From assembly GCF_040436345.1 (NCBI RefSeq), contig NC_133223.1, positions 6,428,847 through 6,492,846 of the forward strand: a stretch of 64,000 bases of DNA, written 5' to 3'. The DNA comes from Pagrus major (taxonomy: Eukaryota; Chordata; Actinopteri; Spariformes; Sparidae). The position numbers and the translations under genes are program-made. Shown here piece after piece: positions 15,701 to 25,205 of the stretch; position 1 is the stretch's first letter; the number at the start of each line of letters is the position of its first letter. The notes beneath the pieces are model-generated. The model was not told the origin of the DNA, ran no database searches, and worked only from the letters and a program-made list of their open reading frames with translations.

Positions 15701-18700
15701 TTTGACATATACGGACAGAAGCCACGTCAAGCTGCACAGAGCTTCAGGTGGATTTTCAAAACAAAACACCCCGAGCAGACTCGTGACCTACAGCACAACA
15801 ACGGCGGAATATTAACAAAAAACACAATTAAAATAGACAAAAACAAAACGATTTAACTATGAAGCCCATTCAACCACAGCAGCAGTACAGACATCAAGGA
15901 AAAAAATAAACACAGTCTGAGCAAGTCAACGATTTCAGGCAGGCATAACGCTCTGCATCTGAACCGCTCCCAGTGGTTCTCTCCAAAAACCATGTCAGAC
16001 AAACATCAGAGAATTTTTATGAAAACCTTCAAAGCCCCTGAACAGAAGAATTAACTTTTGTGTGGTTACAGAGTCTTACCCAGAAAGCAGAGCGATGGAT
16101 GCTGTGGATGAGGACGAACAGTCTGAATCATCTAAAGACAACAGAGGACAACCAAAATCAGTCTACATCATTAAAGAACAAAATGACCGGCTGACTAAAG
16201 GCAGCTGAGAATGATGACGGTACATTTTTGGTACAGTCGGTGTGTGTGTGTGTATTTTAACATCTTACTGTCGTCACTACAGGCATTTTCCAGCTCATCA
16301 GGTAGCTCCTCCTCAACTCCATCCACCTGCATAACACACTCCTGGCTGAAACCATGAAGCCAAATATTCAGGGTGAGATTTAAAAGAGCAAAAAGAAGAC
16401 CAAAGAGAAAGAAAGAGAAAAGACGAACTGCAGAGAAGCAGAAGAGCAATTAACCATCGCTCACCCAGACAGCTGATTCTCTCCAGCCACACATTCTTCT
16501 ATAGGGGAGGGTGAGGAAGGGAATGGAGATGAAGATCCCTGCCTGGTAAGGTGGATTGTGGAGATCTGAGTGGTCACGGAGCCCACCAAGGCTCCTGAAG
16601 GACAGGAGGCCACATCTACGAGGGAAAGAACCGTCATTTATCGAGAGTTTGTAATGGTTTCATCCTAGCTACTACGAAACTTATTTAGATTTTAACACTC
16701 TGATTTCACTCACTGACCGACTGATTTGAATGACAGTGACCAAACAACCAAGTAGCACAGAATCAGCTTCAAATTGAGCTAAATCCTAACTGGTGAAGAG
16801 AAGACATCACCTGCCGACAGAGTCCCGCCCACTTCAAACCAGCAGGAAGCGCACAAAGAAAAAAGATAAAAAACTGAACTCTCTCAGGTGAAATAACCCA
16901 AACTGTTCAACCTTTAGTAGGAAGTACTCATGTATGATCCCATTTGTCATGGTAGGAAACTGACAAAAAAAGAAGAAAAAGGCATCGTTACACATTGTTT
17001 AAAGGTGTTGCAGAGAAGGAAATTACTTCCTTTCTCCTGAGCACACACTAAAGTGAGATGTGGTGTCCTTATCTGCTAGATAACTGCTGCTGTCTACACA
17101 TGTCTGTCTGTCTGCTGATGAAAACATAACCCAAATTTCTTAAAGCCCCACTGTATTTTAGTATTTTTATATTTTCCAAGTCATTTCCTGACAATGTTGA
17201 TGAGCCACAATGTAAAAAATTAAGCTGCTGCTGATCATTCTCCAATCTCGGCTTATATGGTGTTACAGGTCTGACCATGAATAAACTCTGCAGCTCAATA
17301 CAAACAATACAGAAGATAAACTTATGTTTGAATGAGAGCTATCGCTGTCCTGAGCCTCTTTGTTTCCCTGTTATAGCCAGCTTGTGTTCATCAGCAGACA
17401 GACAGACATGTGTAGACAGCAGCATGTTATCTAGCAGATAAGGACACCACATCTCACTTTCGTGTGTGCTCAGGAGAAAGTTGTAATTTATGCAGTTTCC
17501 TTCTCTGCAGCACAACCACTTTTGCAGAGCTACTTTTTTTTTAAGCTGTAAACGATGTGTAACGATGCCTTTTTCTTCTTTTTTTGTACACGCAGAACAG
17601 ACCAATAGGAGACCAAGAGGAGATATTTGCTGAATATGACAAAAATAGTTTATTGGATTAGAACTGCTGCTCCTTTGAGGTGTCATTGCTTTGGCGTCTG
17701 ATCTTCAGCTCAGTATTACATTTTTGCCATCCATGGTATGTAACTGATCATTCAGATTACCTGTGATGTCATCCAGCAGTGTGGGCTGCTTCTCCTGGGT
17801 GGCACTGACACTGGCACTGAACACACTTGGCGTGGGGCCGTTTGGCGAGGGACTGGCTACTGGAGGACCGCTTCTTCTGCATGTGGACAAGGTGTTTTTT
17901 TCTAGTGGACACTGAATTGGCTTATTTAGGTCTGGGGATGCTGTCGTATGGGGCCTGCGGTTCGTAGTTGCTACCACCACTGCTGGGGGACCACCTCTGA
18001 CCAGCAGCTGATTGTTTAAAGCAGTAGTTGTTGTGCAGCTGTTGTGTGTCTGACTGCATTTTGTTGCCAGTTTAGCTGAATGGCTCCTCCTTGTAGTTGT
18101 TGTTGTTTCTCTTGTTGTGCTTCTTATCTCTACTTTTGTGCTGTCACAGCTGGAGGCATCCTTTCCCCCTGCTGCCCCCTGATGTTCACAAAGAGTAAGG
18201 CATTGAGGAGGCACTGATGGCAGAGAGGAACAGTCTGCAATTTCAAGCTGAGAAGACAAAACGAGCAAAGGTCAGATATGGAGGAGGCAGTAAGTGGACA
18301 ACATTTAAAAGACTCTGGAACACCAACATCATCAGTAATTATAAGGCCTGGTAATGCACTATTTAGACAGCTTCAGCTCGATGGTACTGATATAAATGAG
18401 AAAGCTAAGTTTTTCAGCATGGGTATGTGTGTGCAACAACTCCACAGCATTCAGTAAAATCAATGGTCTGTTGATCTTTACAAATCCATCCAGATGTGTC
18501 TAACAATGGCATAGCCGTCAGTGCTGAAAAAAAAAAAAGTTTAAATTGAACAGAATCGTTACCTTAAAATCGAGGTAAAATCGTTACCTGCGTGGTGAAG
18601 ATTGAAAGCTCATCTCTGTCTTTATTTTTTTATTATTTTTAATCGAAATTGTGACACTCCTGGTTCTACATGAACAGCAGGAGCTCCACAAATCGCCCTC

Positions 18701-21700
18701 AAGCAGCCAAATGTCTGTCATTTCTTTTTCTTTTCTACATTCTTATGTATGAATCTAAGCCCCACTGAGGCAAATATTTGTCTTTTAATTAATATATATA
18801 TACTGTAAAATAACAACAAACACAAAAAACAATCTTCCTCGGAACGGATTCCTCCAACTAGCTCTTTGTTTTTTTTTTATGGGAGCTGTGACCAGGATGC
18901 ATACAAGTTGAAGGTAGATGTAATGTAATGGTGACACATGAAACCTAGTTTAGCATTTCTATACTGCAATTTCTTGCTAACCGGGTGTCTATTTTCTCAG
19001 CCTCGCCCACTGATTCATCAGTCTAGCTCTGTATGAGACCATCATTTTTCACTGTATTGTCTCCAAATCGCTTTGACTTTTCGATTTTAAGGTAACCATT
19101 TGATTCAATTGAAACATTTTCTTTTTTTCAGCACTGATGGCTATGCCACTGTTTGACACATCTGGATGGATTTGTAAAGATCAACAGATCATTGATTTTA
19201 CTGCTGACAACTATTTACTTTTTCAAATTCCTAATTCAAATGACTGGGGTATTTTACAACCTGGTGGCTTTTTGCAGGTTAGGGTCAGACAAGTCCAAAT
19301 AATCTTCATCAAAAGTAAAGATTCCAGAGTTAAACAAAAAAATACCAGCCTTCAGTGACTGAACGATAAACAACAAATGATGGCGTGGTGAAGATTGAAA
19401 GCTCATCTCTGTCTTTTTTTTAAAATTATTATTTTTAATCGAAATTGTGACCCTCATGAACAGCAGGAGCTCCACAAATCACCCTCAAACAGCCAAATGT
19501 CTGTCATTTCTTTCTTTTTCTTTTCATCATTATAGTCAATCTGTACTAAGACAAACACTGTGAGTATCTAATATTAACAGTTTAAAATCCAACTGTGTTG
19601 CATGAATGTCTTTTTTTTTTCTTGGGAAAATGCTCTGCTGAGGCTTCCACATTGCGAGACATCAATACTCACCATCGATTTGTTAGTTTGCTGCAGGGAG
19701 GGCCGTCCTTTGAGGAACAGGTCTTGATGACAAACTGACAAGAGAGCCTTCAATCCCAATGGTGCCTCACCAGTGGCAGCCTGATGTCTGCTCATTAGTA
19801 AACCGTTTCCATGTTCAGAGGTTTGGAGCAACAAACCTTTCTGCACAGTGCCAGTCAGCAGGCCATTAAATCCAGTCTGGCATTCATTCTTGGCAATGGA
19901 GGAAGGGGCACTGGTCTCTGTGAGGATGCTACCAGCCTGCTTCAGCCCTGCTGCCAGTACCTGGTTCGGGATTTGAGTCCCATTAACTGTTTGTGGCAGG
20001 TTTGGAGACCCATCTGGCACAGCAGTGAATTGGCTTTGGGTGTTGGTTTTATTTCCGTCCCCATTTTCCGCAGATGGGGCCACTGTTGTCTGCCTTAAGG
20101 GGGATAAGGATGAGGCAACATTAGAGGAGGGAGGTTTGGCTTGGTCCTTTCTCCTGGATAGCTCTAGAGAAGTCTGACTAAAAGGCACTTTAGTGGCCGC
20201 AACGCTCTTGGCATGTGTACTGACAGAGGTTGTAGTGGTGGGACTATCTGCGTTGGAGCCAGTCCGAAGCTTCCCCCCACCCCAGGGGGAGGACTGGTTG
20301 GTGGGCATGGCACCACCCAACGAAGAAGTGGTTACTTCCAAAGGACAGAGGTCTTGGGTGGAGATCGACAGGCAGGGTAGTAGTTAACAGCTGAGACAAA
20401 CCAAAGCCTGAGGTGGAGGAGGGTTCCCCTGTTTGTCTTTGTAGATCCCCTCTCGACAAGTAGTTTTGTCTAGGAATGATTTCTGAGATGTCAGCTCCAG
20501 TTGAACAGAGTTGAAAATGTTATGTTGGTCAAAGTAGGTTGACTACAAGTTCTTGATGAATCCTGAACAACAGTAAACATAACTGCCGTCAAAGCTGCAG
20601 TGACAGCAGTGAGACAATTGAACCTAGCATCTGTCAGAGTGGACAGTGTTAGCGGGTAGCTATACAGACTTATAAGCCCTCACGCGAGGCTCAGACAAGC
20701 AGGCACATGAGGCTTTCTTCCTGAGGAAAAGTGGTCCACACGCTAACAGTCACGCCTGGAGTTTGATATGACACGGAGGCCAAGTCGAGGTGTCTTGAGG
20801 CTGATGGAGACTGGTTCTCTTCCTTCTTCTCAACAACACGGGATGAAATCACGCCAAGGTATCAGGTCTTGGAGGAGGAAGTGGTGTCCGTGGAGTTCTC
20901 ATTCCTTCCTCAGTTGACTCACGGGAGGCGATAAACCAACAGACTTCACCTCTGAAACTACAGAAGAGGAGGAGCAGAGTCAGTCTCAGAGAAAACTGAT
21001 TTCTGACAGTACAGTGACCACCAGCTGTTTGGAAACAGTCATGTCATCATTTGAGAGGCAGATCAAGGATGTAGTCTAATTAAACAACCGTCACTACTGT
21101 GCTACCACAGGGGAAACATGGACGATAATGCTAAAATCACACTTTGGCTGTTTATTAACTAGTTTGAAGCCCCCTTTCAACAATAGCTACTCACTCGAAC
21201 TACACTAGAAAGGTTGATGTTGTGATGCTTCAGTGTGTTTAGTTTTGTGATACACATCCATCCAGCCCAACAGGGAACAGATGTAAGTCCTACAGTGTGT
21301 GTAGTATTGTAAGATACTGTGTCAATGAAATCGCCACTTCGCTGAGAGAGTTAGCAAAGTGAGTAAGCTAACGTTAGCCTGAGTCACTAAAGCAACGTAC
21401 CATACAGGGATCATATTGTCGTTACAGGTGTGTCTAGTAGTTTGTCATCATTCTTTAATCATGTCTGTTGAACTTTGTGTTAGCAGACATGGTACCGGGG
21501 GCTGAAACCTGCCGACACTGCTGTCAGAGTGTAGTTTCACGTGTGTGCGCTTACAGAGCACGTTTCACGCTTAGCTTCAAGTTAGCTCGTTAATGTTAAC
21601 TAAAGCTCTGTTGTACCACACTGACTTTGACATTATTATTACTGAAAAGAGAAGCAACATTCATCCCTACAGAACCGAGCTGACAGCTAACTACTCCCCA

Positions 21701-21892
21701 GTAATATTACACGAAGGAAGCTTATAACCGTCTGTTTACCCTGCTCGGCGTTACCGTTAGCTTAGCAACAGCCAACACAACGCTGTCTGACAGACGCCAC
21801 AGTATCAGCGATAAAAACCCGGCCCTGCCAAGAGTTTACACACATATATTCATACCTGCATCGTCCCCTGTTGTGCCCTTAACATGTTCCAT
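5803..21892 (-). CDS. ttll4: TTLL4, tubulin polyglutamylase (whole coding span, 22 exons)
   Basis: Tubulin tyrosine ligase-like 4 adds glutamate side chains to tubulin and other acidic proteins in the cytosol and on microtubules. Exons read off the minus strand join in phase from start to stop: 3552 nt, 1184 codons, close to the roughly 1199 residues of mammalian TTLL4. Residues 1-570 are Ser/Thr-rich and poorly conserved. From about residue 585 ([11 protein letters not shown]) to 1000 lies the TTL/ATP-grasp core, with Lys736 in WIIKP, an ARGIGI loop, Asp908 in FGFDIMLD, and the Glu921/Asn923 pair in [10 protein letters not shown]. The conserved post-catalytic block with QFERIFPSP and RYLRFFE follows in exon 19. 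Identity with TTLL4 rather than other TTLLs rests on near-identical stretches such as WKMSTVTPN and [10 protein letters not shown]. One in-frame TAA interrupts exon 3. If it is real, the long form is lost and translation could only begin at a downstream ATG such as 20308 (1081 residues, core intact). Confidence 0.93.
6255..6325 (-). CDS. ttll4: TTLL4 exon 21
   Basis: 71 nt encoding [18 protein letters not shown] with acceptor CTGCAG and donor AAG|GTACAC. The sequence diverges from mammals; phase and splice sites support it. Confidence 0.8.
6435..6502 (-). CDS. ttll4: TTLL4 exon 20
   Basis: 68 nt encoding [20 protein letters not shown], matching the GVDLLRSWCYKGFHMG segment of mammalian TTLL4. 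Acceptor TGTGCAG, donor GTAAGG. Confidence 0.9.
7544..7754 (-). CDS. ttll4: TTLL4 exon 19 (conserved post-catalytic block)
   Basis: 211 nt encoding [37 protein letters not shown] and the QWEQKHW segment that follow the catalytic core in TTLL4. Confidence 0.95.
8114..8210 (-). CDS. ttll4: TTLL4 exon 18
   Basis: 97 nt encoding [15 protein letters not shown], the counterpart of KMKKAYYLTQ in mammals. The acceptor has a TA/CA repeat (TATATATACAG) in place of a pyrimidine tract. Confidence 0.9.
8408..8545 (-). CDS. ttll4: TTLL4 exon 17
   Basis: 138 nt encoding [20 protein letters not shown] and NLAGFRIP, the end of the TTL core, then a Ser-rich linker. Confidence 0.94.
8794..8928 (-). CDS. ttll4: TTLL4 exon 16 (catalytic Glu/Asn)
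   Basis: 135 nt encoding [20 protein letters not shown] and ILEVNISP. Asp908, Glu921 and Asn923 are the metal- and ATP-coordinating residues and are intact, so the core should be active. Confidence 0.96.
9425..9523 (-). CDS. ttll4: TTLL4 exon 15
   Basis: 99 nt encoding [20 protein letters not shown] and [11 protein letters not shown], the helical insert of the TTL domain. Donor GC|GTAAGT. Confidence 0.94.
9722..9771. repeat. (CA)n microsatellite
   Basis: CA/CG dinucleotide run in the intron between TTLL4 exons 14 and 15. Confidence 0.95.
9907..10029 (-). CDS. ttll4: TTLL4 exon 14
   Basis: 123 nt with [14 protein letters not shown], the HLTNYS motif diagnostic of TTLL enzymes, and then CQGHKW. 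Acceptor CTGAAG, donor ATG|GTAACA. Confidence 0.95.
10281..10409 (-). CDS. ttll4: TTLL4 exon 13
   Basis: 129 nt with [19 protein letters not shown] and [17 protein letters not shown], a core ATP-grasp segment. FDLRIYV carries the conserved Asp/Arg pair. Confidence 0.95.
10512..10594 (-). CDS. ttll4: TTLL4 exon 12 (nucleotide loop)
   Basis: 83 nt encoding [15 protein letters not shown] and then RPLLVQ. The small-residue ARGIGI loop covers bound nucleotide in the family. Acceptor TGTAATAG, donor GTAAGT. Confidence 0.95.
10967..11161 (-). CDS. ttll4: TTLL4 exon 11 (ATP-binding Lys)
   Basis: 195 nt, phase 0/0, from [20 protein letters not shown] to KWIIKP. Lys736 in the WIIKP motif is the ATP-contacting lysine of the TTL/ATP-grasp fold. 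Confidence 0.95.
11960..12036 (-). CDS. ttll4: TTLL4 exon 10
   Basis: 77 nt encoding [16 protein letters not shown]. The acceptor ATGTAG at 12037-12038 gives the correct frame (KSHDW); a second AG four bases further in would shift it. Confidence 0.92.
12285..12317. repeat. (CA)n microsatellite at the TTLL4 exon 9 donor
   Basis: The CA run ends 4 bases from the exon 9 boundary on the intron side. Confidence 0.95.
12321..12431 (-). CDS. ttll4: TTLL4 exon 9
   Basis: 111 nt encoding [18 protein letters not shown], almost identical across vertebrate TTLL4. The donor GTAAGT is followed within 4 bases by a CA microsatellite (12285-12317). Confidence 0.93.
13540..13945 (+). mobile_element. Dispersed teleost repeat, retroelement 3' tail
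   Basis: Contains TGCTGGGAGAGGGATCCTCC and the tail TTGGGCTATATGAATAAAAT followed by TTGATTTGATTTGATC. These are hallmarks of a repeat common in fish introns and 3' UTRs. A neighbouring 13440-13462 end (GGTAAACTGTTCCTTTAA) looks like a separate MITE terminus. Confidence 0.65.
14198..14316 (-). CDS. ttll4: TTLL4 exon 8
   Basis: 119 nt encoding [18 protein letters not shown], the entry to the conserved TTL module. Acceptor CTCTCAG, donor AAAG|GTCAGG. Confidence 0.92.
16080..16131 (-). CDS. ttll4: TTLL4 exon 7
   Basis: 52 nt, Ser-rich ([11 protein letters not shown]), corresponding to the conserved DSECSSLSA motif. Acceptor CTTTAG, donor GTAAGA. Confidence 0.8.
16269..16345 (-). CDS. ttll4: TTLL4 exon 6
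   Basis: 77 nt of acidic sequence ([19 protein letters not shown]) matching the acidic EEELVDGLEDCC stretch in mammals. The acceptor TTTCAG at 16346-16347 is the one that keeps the frame; an AG four bases further in would shift it. Confidence 0.82.
16465..16615 (-). CDS. ttll4: TTLL4 exon 5
   Basis: 151 nt with acceptor CCTCGTAG and donor [20 protein letters not shown] is the counterpart of the mammalian NVATRLSSIQL segment, which supports the frame. Confidence 0.8.
16967..17592. repeat. Long inverted repeat (hairpin) in TTLL4 intron 4
   Basis: Arms 16967-17130 and 17380-17592 are reverse complements with high identity (the shared blocks include GTGAGATGTGGTGTCCTTAT and GACAGACAGACATGTGTAGA) around a loop of about 250 bases. 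One arm has extra bases. No coding sequence is visible. Confidence 0.85.
17761..18247 (-). CDS. ttll4: TTLL4 exon 4
   Basis: 487 nt of Ser/Thr-rich sequence rich in TTT runs (for example [11 protein letters not shown]), with acceptor TTCTCAG and donor CACAG|GTAATC. The region is disordered in the family and its sequence is poorly conserved. Phase 0 to phase 1 fits exons 3 and 5. Confidence 0.8.
18449..19530. repeat. Compound inverted and direct repeat in TTLL4 intron 3
   Basis: Block A 18449-18573 recurs inverted at 19082-19206. Block B 18594-18741 recurs in direct orientation at 19384-19530 (shared GGTGAAGATTGAAAGCTCAT). The core between the blocks is unrelated AT-rich sequence. Confidence 0.8.
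19673..20542 (-). CDS. ttll4: TTLL4 exon 3 with an in-frame TAA
   Basis: A large 870-nt exon, phase 0 at both ends, encoding the Ser/Thr/Pro-rich N-terminal region. The acceptor is ACTTGTAG and the donor is GTGAGT after NKSM. The reading frame is open for 290 codons except codon 53, a TAA at 20386-20384. Before the stop, IFNSVQL resembles mammalian LFNSTLL. After it, PCLSIS...VTTSS resembles the PVSL...ATSS segment, so both sides look like former coding sequence in the same frame. ATG at 20308 is the next in-frame methionine. Confidence 0.75.
20384..20386 (-). pseudogene. ttll4: Premature TAA codon in TTLL4 exon 3
   Basis: The stop is at residue 77 of the full model and is read as TGT TAA CTA on the minus strand. 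It is the only stop in 1183 codons. It may be an allele, a sequencing error, a stop avoided by splicing, or evidence that the upstream part is no longer translated. Confidence 0.7.
20923..20957 (-). CDS. ttll4: TTLL4 coding exon 2
   Basis: A short 35-nt exon between a TTCTGTAG acceptor and a GTGAGT donor. It takes the single base left by exon 1 and ends in phase 0, which is what exon 3 needs. Assigned only by splice sites and phase; it encodes [12 protein letters not shown]. Confidence 0.5.
21856..21892 (-). CDS. ttll4: TTLL4 coding exon 1
   Basis: ATG at 21892-21890 opens 12 codons ([12 protein letters not shown]) plus one base before a good donor (CAG|GTATGA). The start is inferred from the phase match to exon 2. 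The N-terminus is not conserved with mammals, so this exon is less certain than the catalytic ones. Confidence 0.6.
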
Positions 21893-21914
21893 TGATTTGG
21901 CGAGCGGCTACTCA

Positions 21915-21965
21915 TCAGTTTCTCACTTTGCTGTAGCTAGGTGAAAAAATCGAGTGGAGCATCAT
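21915..21965 (-). promoter_or_regulatory. Upstream ORF in the presumed TTLL4 5' leader
   Basis: A 16-codon ORF (ATG ATG at 21965-21960, stop TGA at 21917-21915) lies 22 bases ahead of the proposed TTLL4 start. If transcription begins upstream of 21965 it would be scanned first. The main ATG has T at -3, a weak context. The transcription start is not visible. Confidence 0.35.
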
Positions 21966-22065
21966 GGCCAAAGATCGTCTATGGCACAGGAGCCACTCAG
22001 ATGAATCGCCTCGCTTCAGGTTAGCTTCCGATCAGAGCGCCCCCTACTGGTTCACAGCACCGGCA

Positions 22066-22428
22066 TTAAAGGAGCACTGTGTAGTTCTGGAGAAGGAAAT
22101 CAAACTCAGATTTTTAATATTTACAATATTAATGAGTTAATAATACAAATTCTGATTTTTTTTCCCCATTAGTGAATAAACAAGCTGTTGTCAGAGTAAA
22201 ATAAGGTCCCACAACACTGTTTGAAGCTAGAAAGGTGGCAGGGGCCGCCACATATAAACAAAGTAAAACAATATGAAACCGTGTTGTCCTTTAAGGTCAG
22301 TTTGTTTATTCAGTTATGAAAACAAAGAGAGTGTTTATTGAGTTTATTTAGGATTCAAAAAACTCATCATGAAGATATTTCTCTTCTGATTAAAATGTAT
22401 TCCATAAAAATACAGAGTGCTCCTTTAA
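22066..22428. mobile_element. MITE just upstream of the TTLL4 5' end
   Basis: Starts TTAAAGGAGCACTGTGTAG and ends with the inverted ACAGAGTGCTCCTTTAA. The 363-bp element has no coding capacity and lies about 100 bases upstream of the uORF. Confidence 0.8.
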
Positions 22429-22979
22429 TTAAGTGTTCATCTTTTGTGATCTTATGTTTTAAAATTGTCATCATCCGAAACAAGTTTTCCTTTAATAAGT
22501 AATCCTAGAAATTAATCATTACAAATGATAATATCAGTTTAACAGTTAGAGTGACACATTGAATTGTTGAATAAAGTCAATATATTTCAGAATATCTGAG
22601 TATTTGGTTTGTCCCTTTTTAATTTAATGACAGCATGCACTCATCTGCATGGACTCCACAAGTTAGTGCAAAACCTGCTGACTCATGTTATCCCAGTATG
22701 ATGTGACGGTGTTCCACAAAGCCTATTGTGATCTCACAGAATGGTTGGCTTTCTCAGTCTTCAAGGTCTTCAAGTAGGTGTGTCAAAGTTTTGAGGTGTA
22801 TGAATCCTTCTCCTCAAAGGTCAAACCAGAGGGTGGAGCACATACACCCTTCTGTTACTGCCATAAATATACAACTCTGATTCATCAGTAAAAAGACTTT
22901 TTTTAAAGTCATCCACTGTGAAATTCTGGTATTTCTTTGCCCACCTCAAGTGTTTGTCCTTGTTTCTATACTGAGAAGT
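22429..22979. other. Intergenic, nothing recognised
   Basis: AT-rich sequence between the TTLL4 promoter side and a LINE fragment. No exon or element ends are identified. Confidence 0.4.
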
Positions 22980-23075
22980 GGTTTAGAAACGGCTCCACAT
23001 CCCCTGAGACTCTGCAGGACAGCCTTCTGACAGTGACAACACAACAAAACATAAATAGCATAAAATAAATAAAAA

Positions 23076-23110
<35 letters not shown>

Positions 23111-23800
23111 TAATAGGACTATACACTACATATAGTATTTGCCTCTCTCTTACAAATATGACCAAGGAGGACAACATGATAATCAAGAGATGAAAAGATT
23201 TGATTGTACAGAACACAAGTGTAAATTGCACAGGTGTAGCAATATAGCTGTGATGTTGAGGTAATAGGTTTCGGAATAAAAGATCTGTGGTATCGCTCCT
23301 TCCTGCAGTGAGGAGGTAACAGTCTGCTGCTAAAGGCCCCCACAGTGTCATGCAGGGGATGAGAGCCACTGTCCATGGCATCCTCCTCTCACCCACCTGC
23401 TCTATGGAGTCCAGAGGACAGTCCAGGACAGAGCTGGCCCTCCTGACCAGCTTATTGACTCTTTTTCTGTCCCTCTCAGTGCTTCCAGCTTCCTGCAGAG
23501 CAAACTACACTACAGTGTCACAGGATGTTCTGAGCAGTGTCCTGCACACACCAAAGGACCTCAGTCTCCTCAGCATGTGAAGACAGCTTTGGTCCTTTAT
23601 GTGCAGGACATTTGTATTGTCCGACCGCCCAGGTGTTTGTGTGGTCCCACCCTGTCAATATCAAATCCCTGGATGTTCAATGTAATTTGGGGCACTTTCC
23701 TCTGAAAGTCTATCACCATCTCCTTTGTCTGATTGCGACTGAGGGTGTAGGTGAAGGTGAATGTGCACTGTCCACACACTGTCGCCCTAGAAACCTTTAG
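22980..23800 (-). mobile_element. LINE 3' end fragment
   Basis: On the minus strand it reads HPLHDTVGAFSSRLLPPHCR and KERYHRSFIPKPI, like the C-terminal region of fish LINE polyproteins. A (TAA)n run at 23077-23115 falls in its 3' part. The frame is broken. Confidence 0.65.
23077..23115. repeat. (TAA)n microsatellite
   Basis: About 12 TAA units in the 3' region of the LINE fragment. Confidence 0.95.
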
Positions 23801-24110
23801 TCCAGCCATGATTTGATGCTGAGAAAACCTCTCTCTGCTTAGAATAACAATTTGACTTTCTTTCAATTCAGAGATGAATCACCAGAATACTTAATTAAAA
23901 GACAGTTTCTGCAGAAAGTGAAACTTGGTTCCACTTTGGTGTGATTGACTTTCTTGCATTTTATAGTCCACACATATATATCCATAACAATACAAGTTTG
24001 CAGTAGACAGGTGTTGTAGAGGGACTGAGGCAAGGAGCCCTGGCCTCACATGAAAATGTATATCGAAATGTTTTAATTAAACATTGAAGGTTGTGGTCAA
24101 AAGAAACAAA

Positions 24111-24162
24111 GCTATATATATATGTATATATATATATATGTATATATATACATATATATAGC
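24111..24162. repeat. AT-rich near-palindrome
   Basis: Runs from GCTATATATATATG to CATATATATAGC; nearly self-complementary over 52 bases, so it could extrude a cruciform. Confidence 0.85.
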
Positions 24163-24399
24163 TTCAAATCTATTCAAATCAAAGAGATGAAGAAATATTA
24201 CCTTAACAATTTGAAATTTTTGGGTAGCATTCTTGTCATTTCCAATTCCAGTGCTGCAGGAACTGATTTGGAGGTTGGGTTTCAGCTTCATGTGTTCTCC
24301 TGCCTTCATTTCCTCACAGAGGACCAGATGGGCTTGTACATCACAGATTTCATCACTAGAGGGCTCACTGGAGGCGAGAACTGTAAAAACGAACCTCTG

Positions 24400-25110
24400 A
24401 CCTCTGAAGCTCCTGTCCTTCCTCTCCACTCCTCTTGCTCCTCTGGTTTCCTCTTTTTCTGCTCTTCTTTTAGTCACATTTATATATCATCTTCTCTCAA
24501 TTTTGCCTTTCCTCCCTGCTCACCGTCTCACTTTTCTTTCTCCTTGCTTTCTCTACTCTTTCAATTCTATGTCTCTATGCCTCTTTCCCTCTTCTTCCAC
24601 TTCTCACTTCCATCCATTTTTCCTTCCCTGTTTCTCCTCCCTCCTTCCTCTCTTCCTTCTTTTCCTCACACTTTCTCATCCTTCCTTATCTCCGTCCCTT
24701 TGTCTTCCTTTCCTCCTCTCCTACTTTCCTTTTTCCTGCCTCTTAGTCTCTTTTCCACTCTCAACCTTTTCCCTCTTCTCGCTTTGTCTCTGTTTCCTTT
24801 TCCTCTCTCCTTCCCTCTTTTTTCCTGCCCTCCCTTTCACTCTCCTGCTTCCCTCCTTTCCTCTTTCTTTGCCCTGTTCTTCTGTTTTCCTCACTTTCAT
24901 TCTATTCTCACTTCTTTGCAATCTTCTATCATTTCCTCTCTGGTTCCATTCCTTTTCCTGCCTGTCCATCTCTTCCTGCTCACGACTTCCTTTTTTTCTC
25001 CCTATTTTTTGACTTACCCTCTTCTGTCGTCCTTTCTTCTCCTTCATCCTTTGCACCTTCCTCTCCAACTTACTTTTATTTCCTAATTCATTCTTCTACT
25101 CATCCTTTTC
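24400..25110. repeat. Long pyrimidine-rich tract
   Basis: Roughly 700 bases of mostly C and T on the plus strand (TTCC, CTCT and CTTTC units). It creates long spurious ORFs on both strands. It sits upstream of the secreted-protein gene. Confidence 0.9.
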
Positions 25111-25172
25111 TCCTGTGTGGGCTCTTCTCTCTACATCTCTTACATCTTGCAGACAGAGGAAGAGAGAGAGAG

Positions 25173-25178
<6 letters not shown>

Positions 25179-25203
<25 letters not shown>

Positions 25204-25205
25204 TG

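Noticed and set aside
20244..20459. Alternative TTLL4 frame (71 codons) across the exon 3 stop
   Set aside because: At first it looked like a frameshift, but exon 3 reads in one frame from 20542 to 19673 with a single stop; the other frame ends without a splice partner.
24091..25086. 331-codon plus-strand ORF
   Set aside because: It is a by-product of the pyrimidine-rich tract (Ser/Phe/Leu/Pro only); the minus strand is also open. No domains or splice context.
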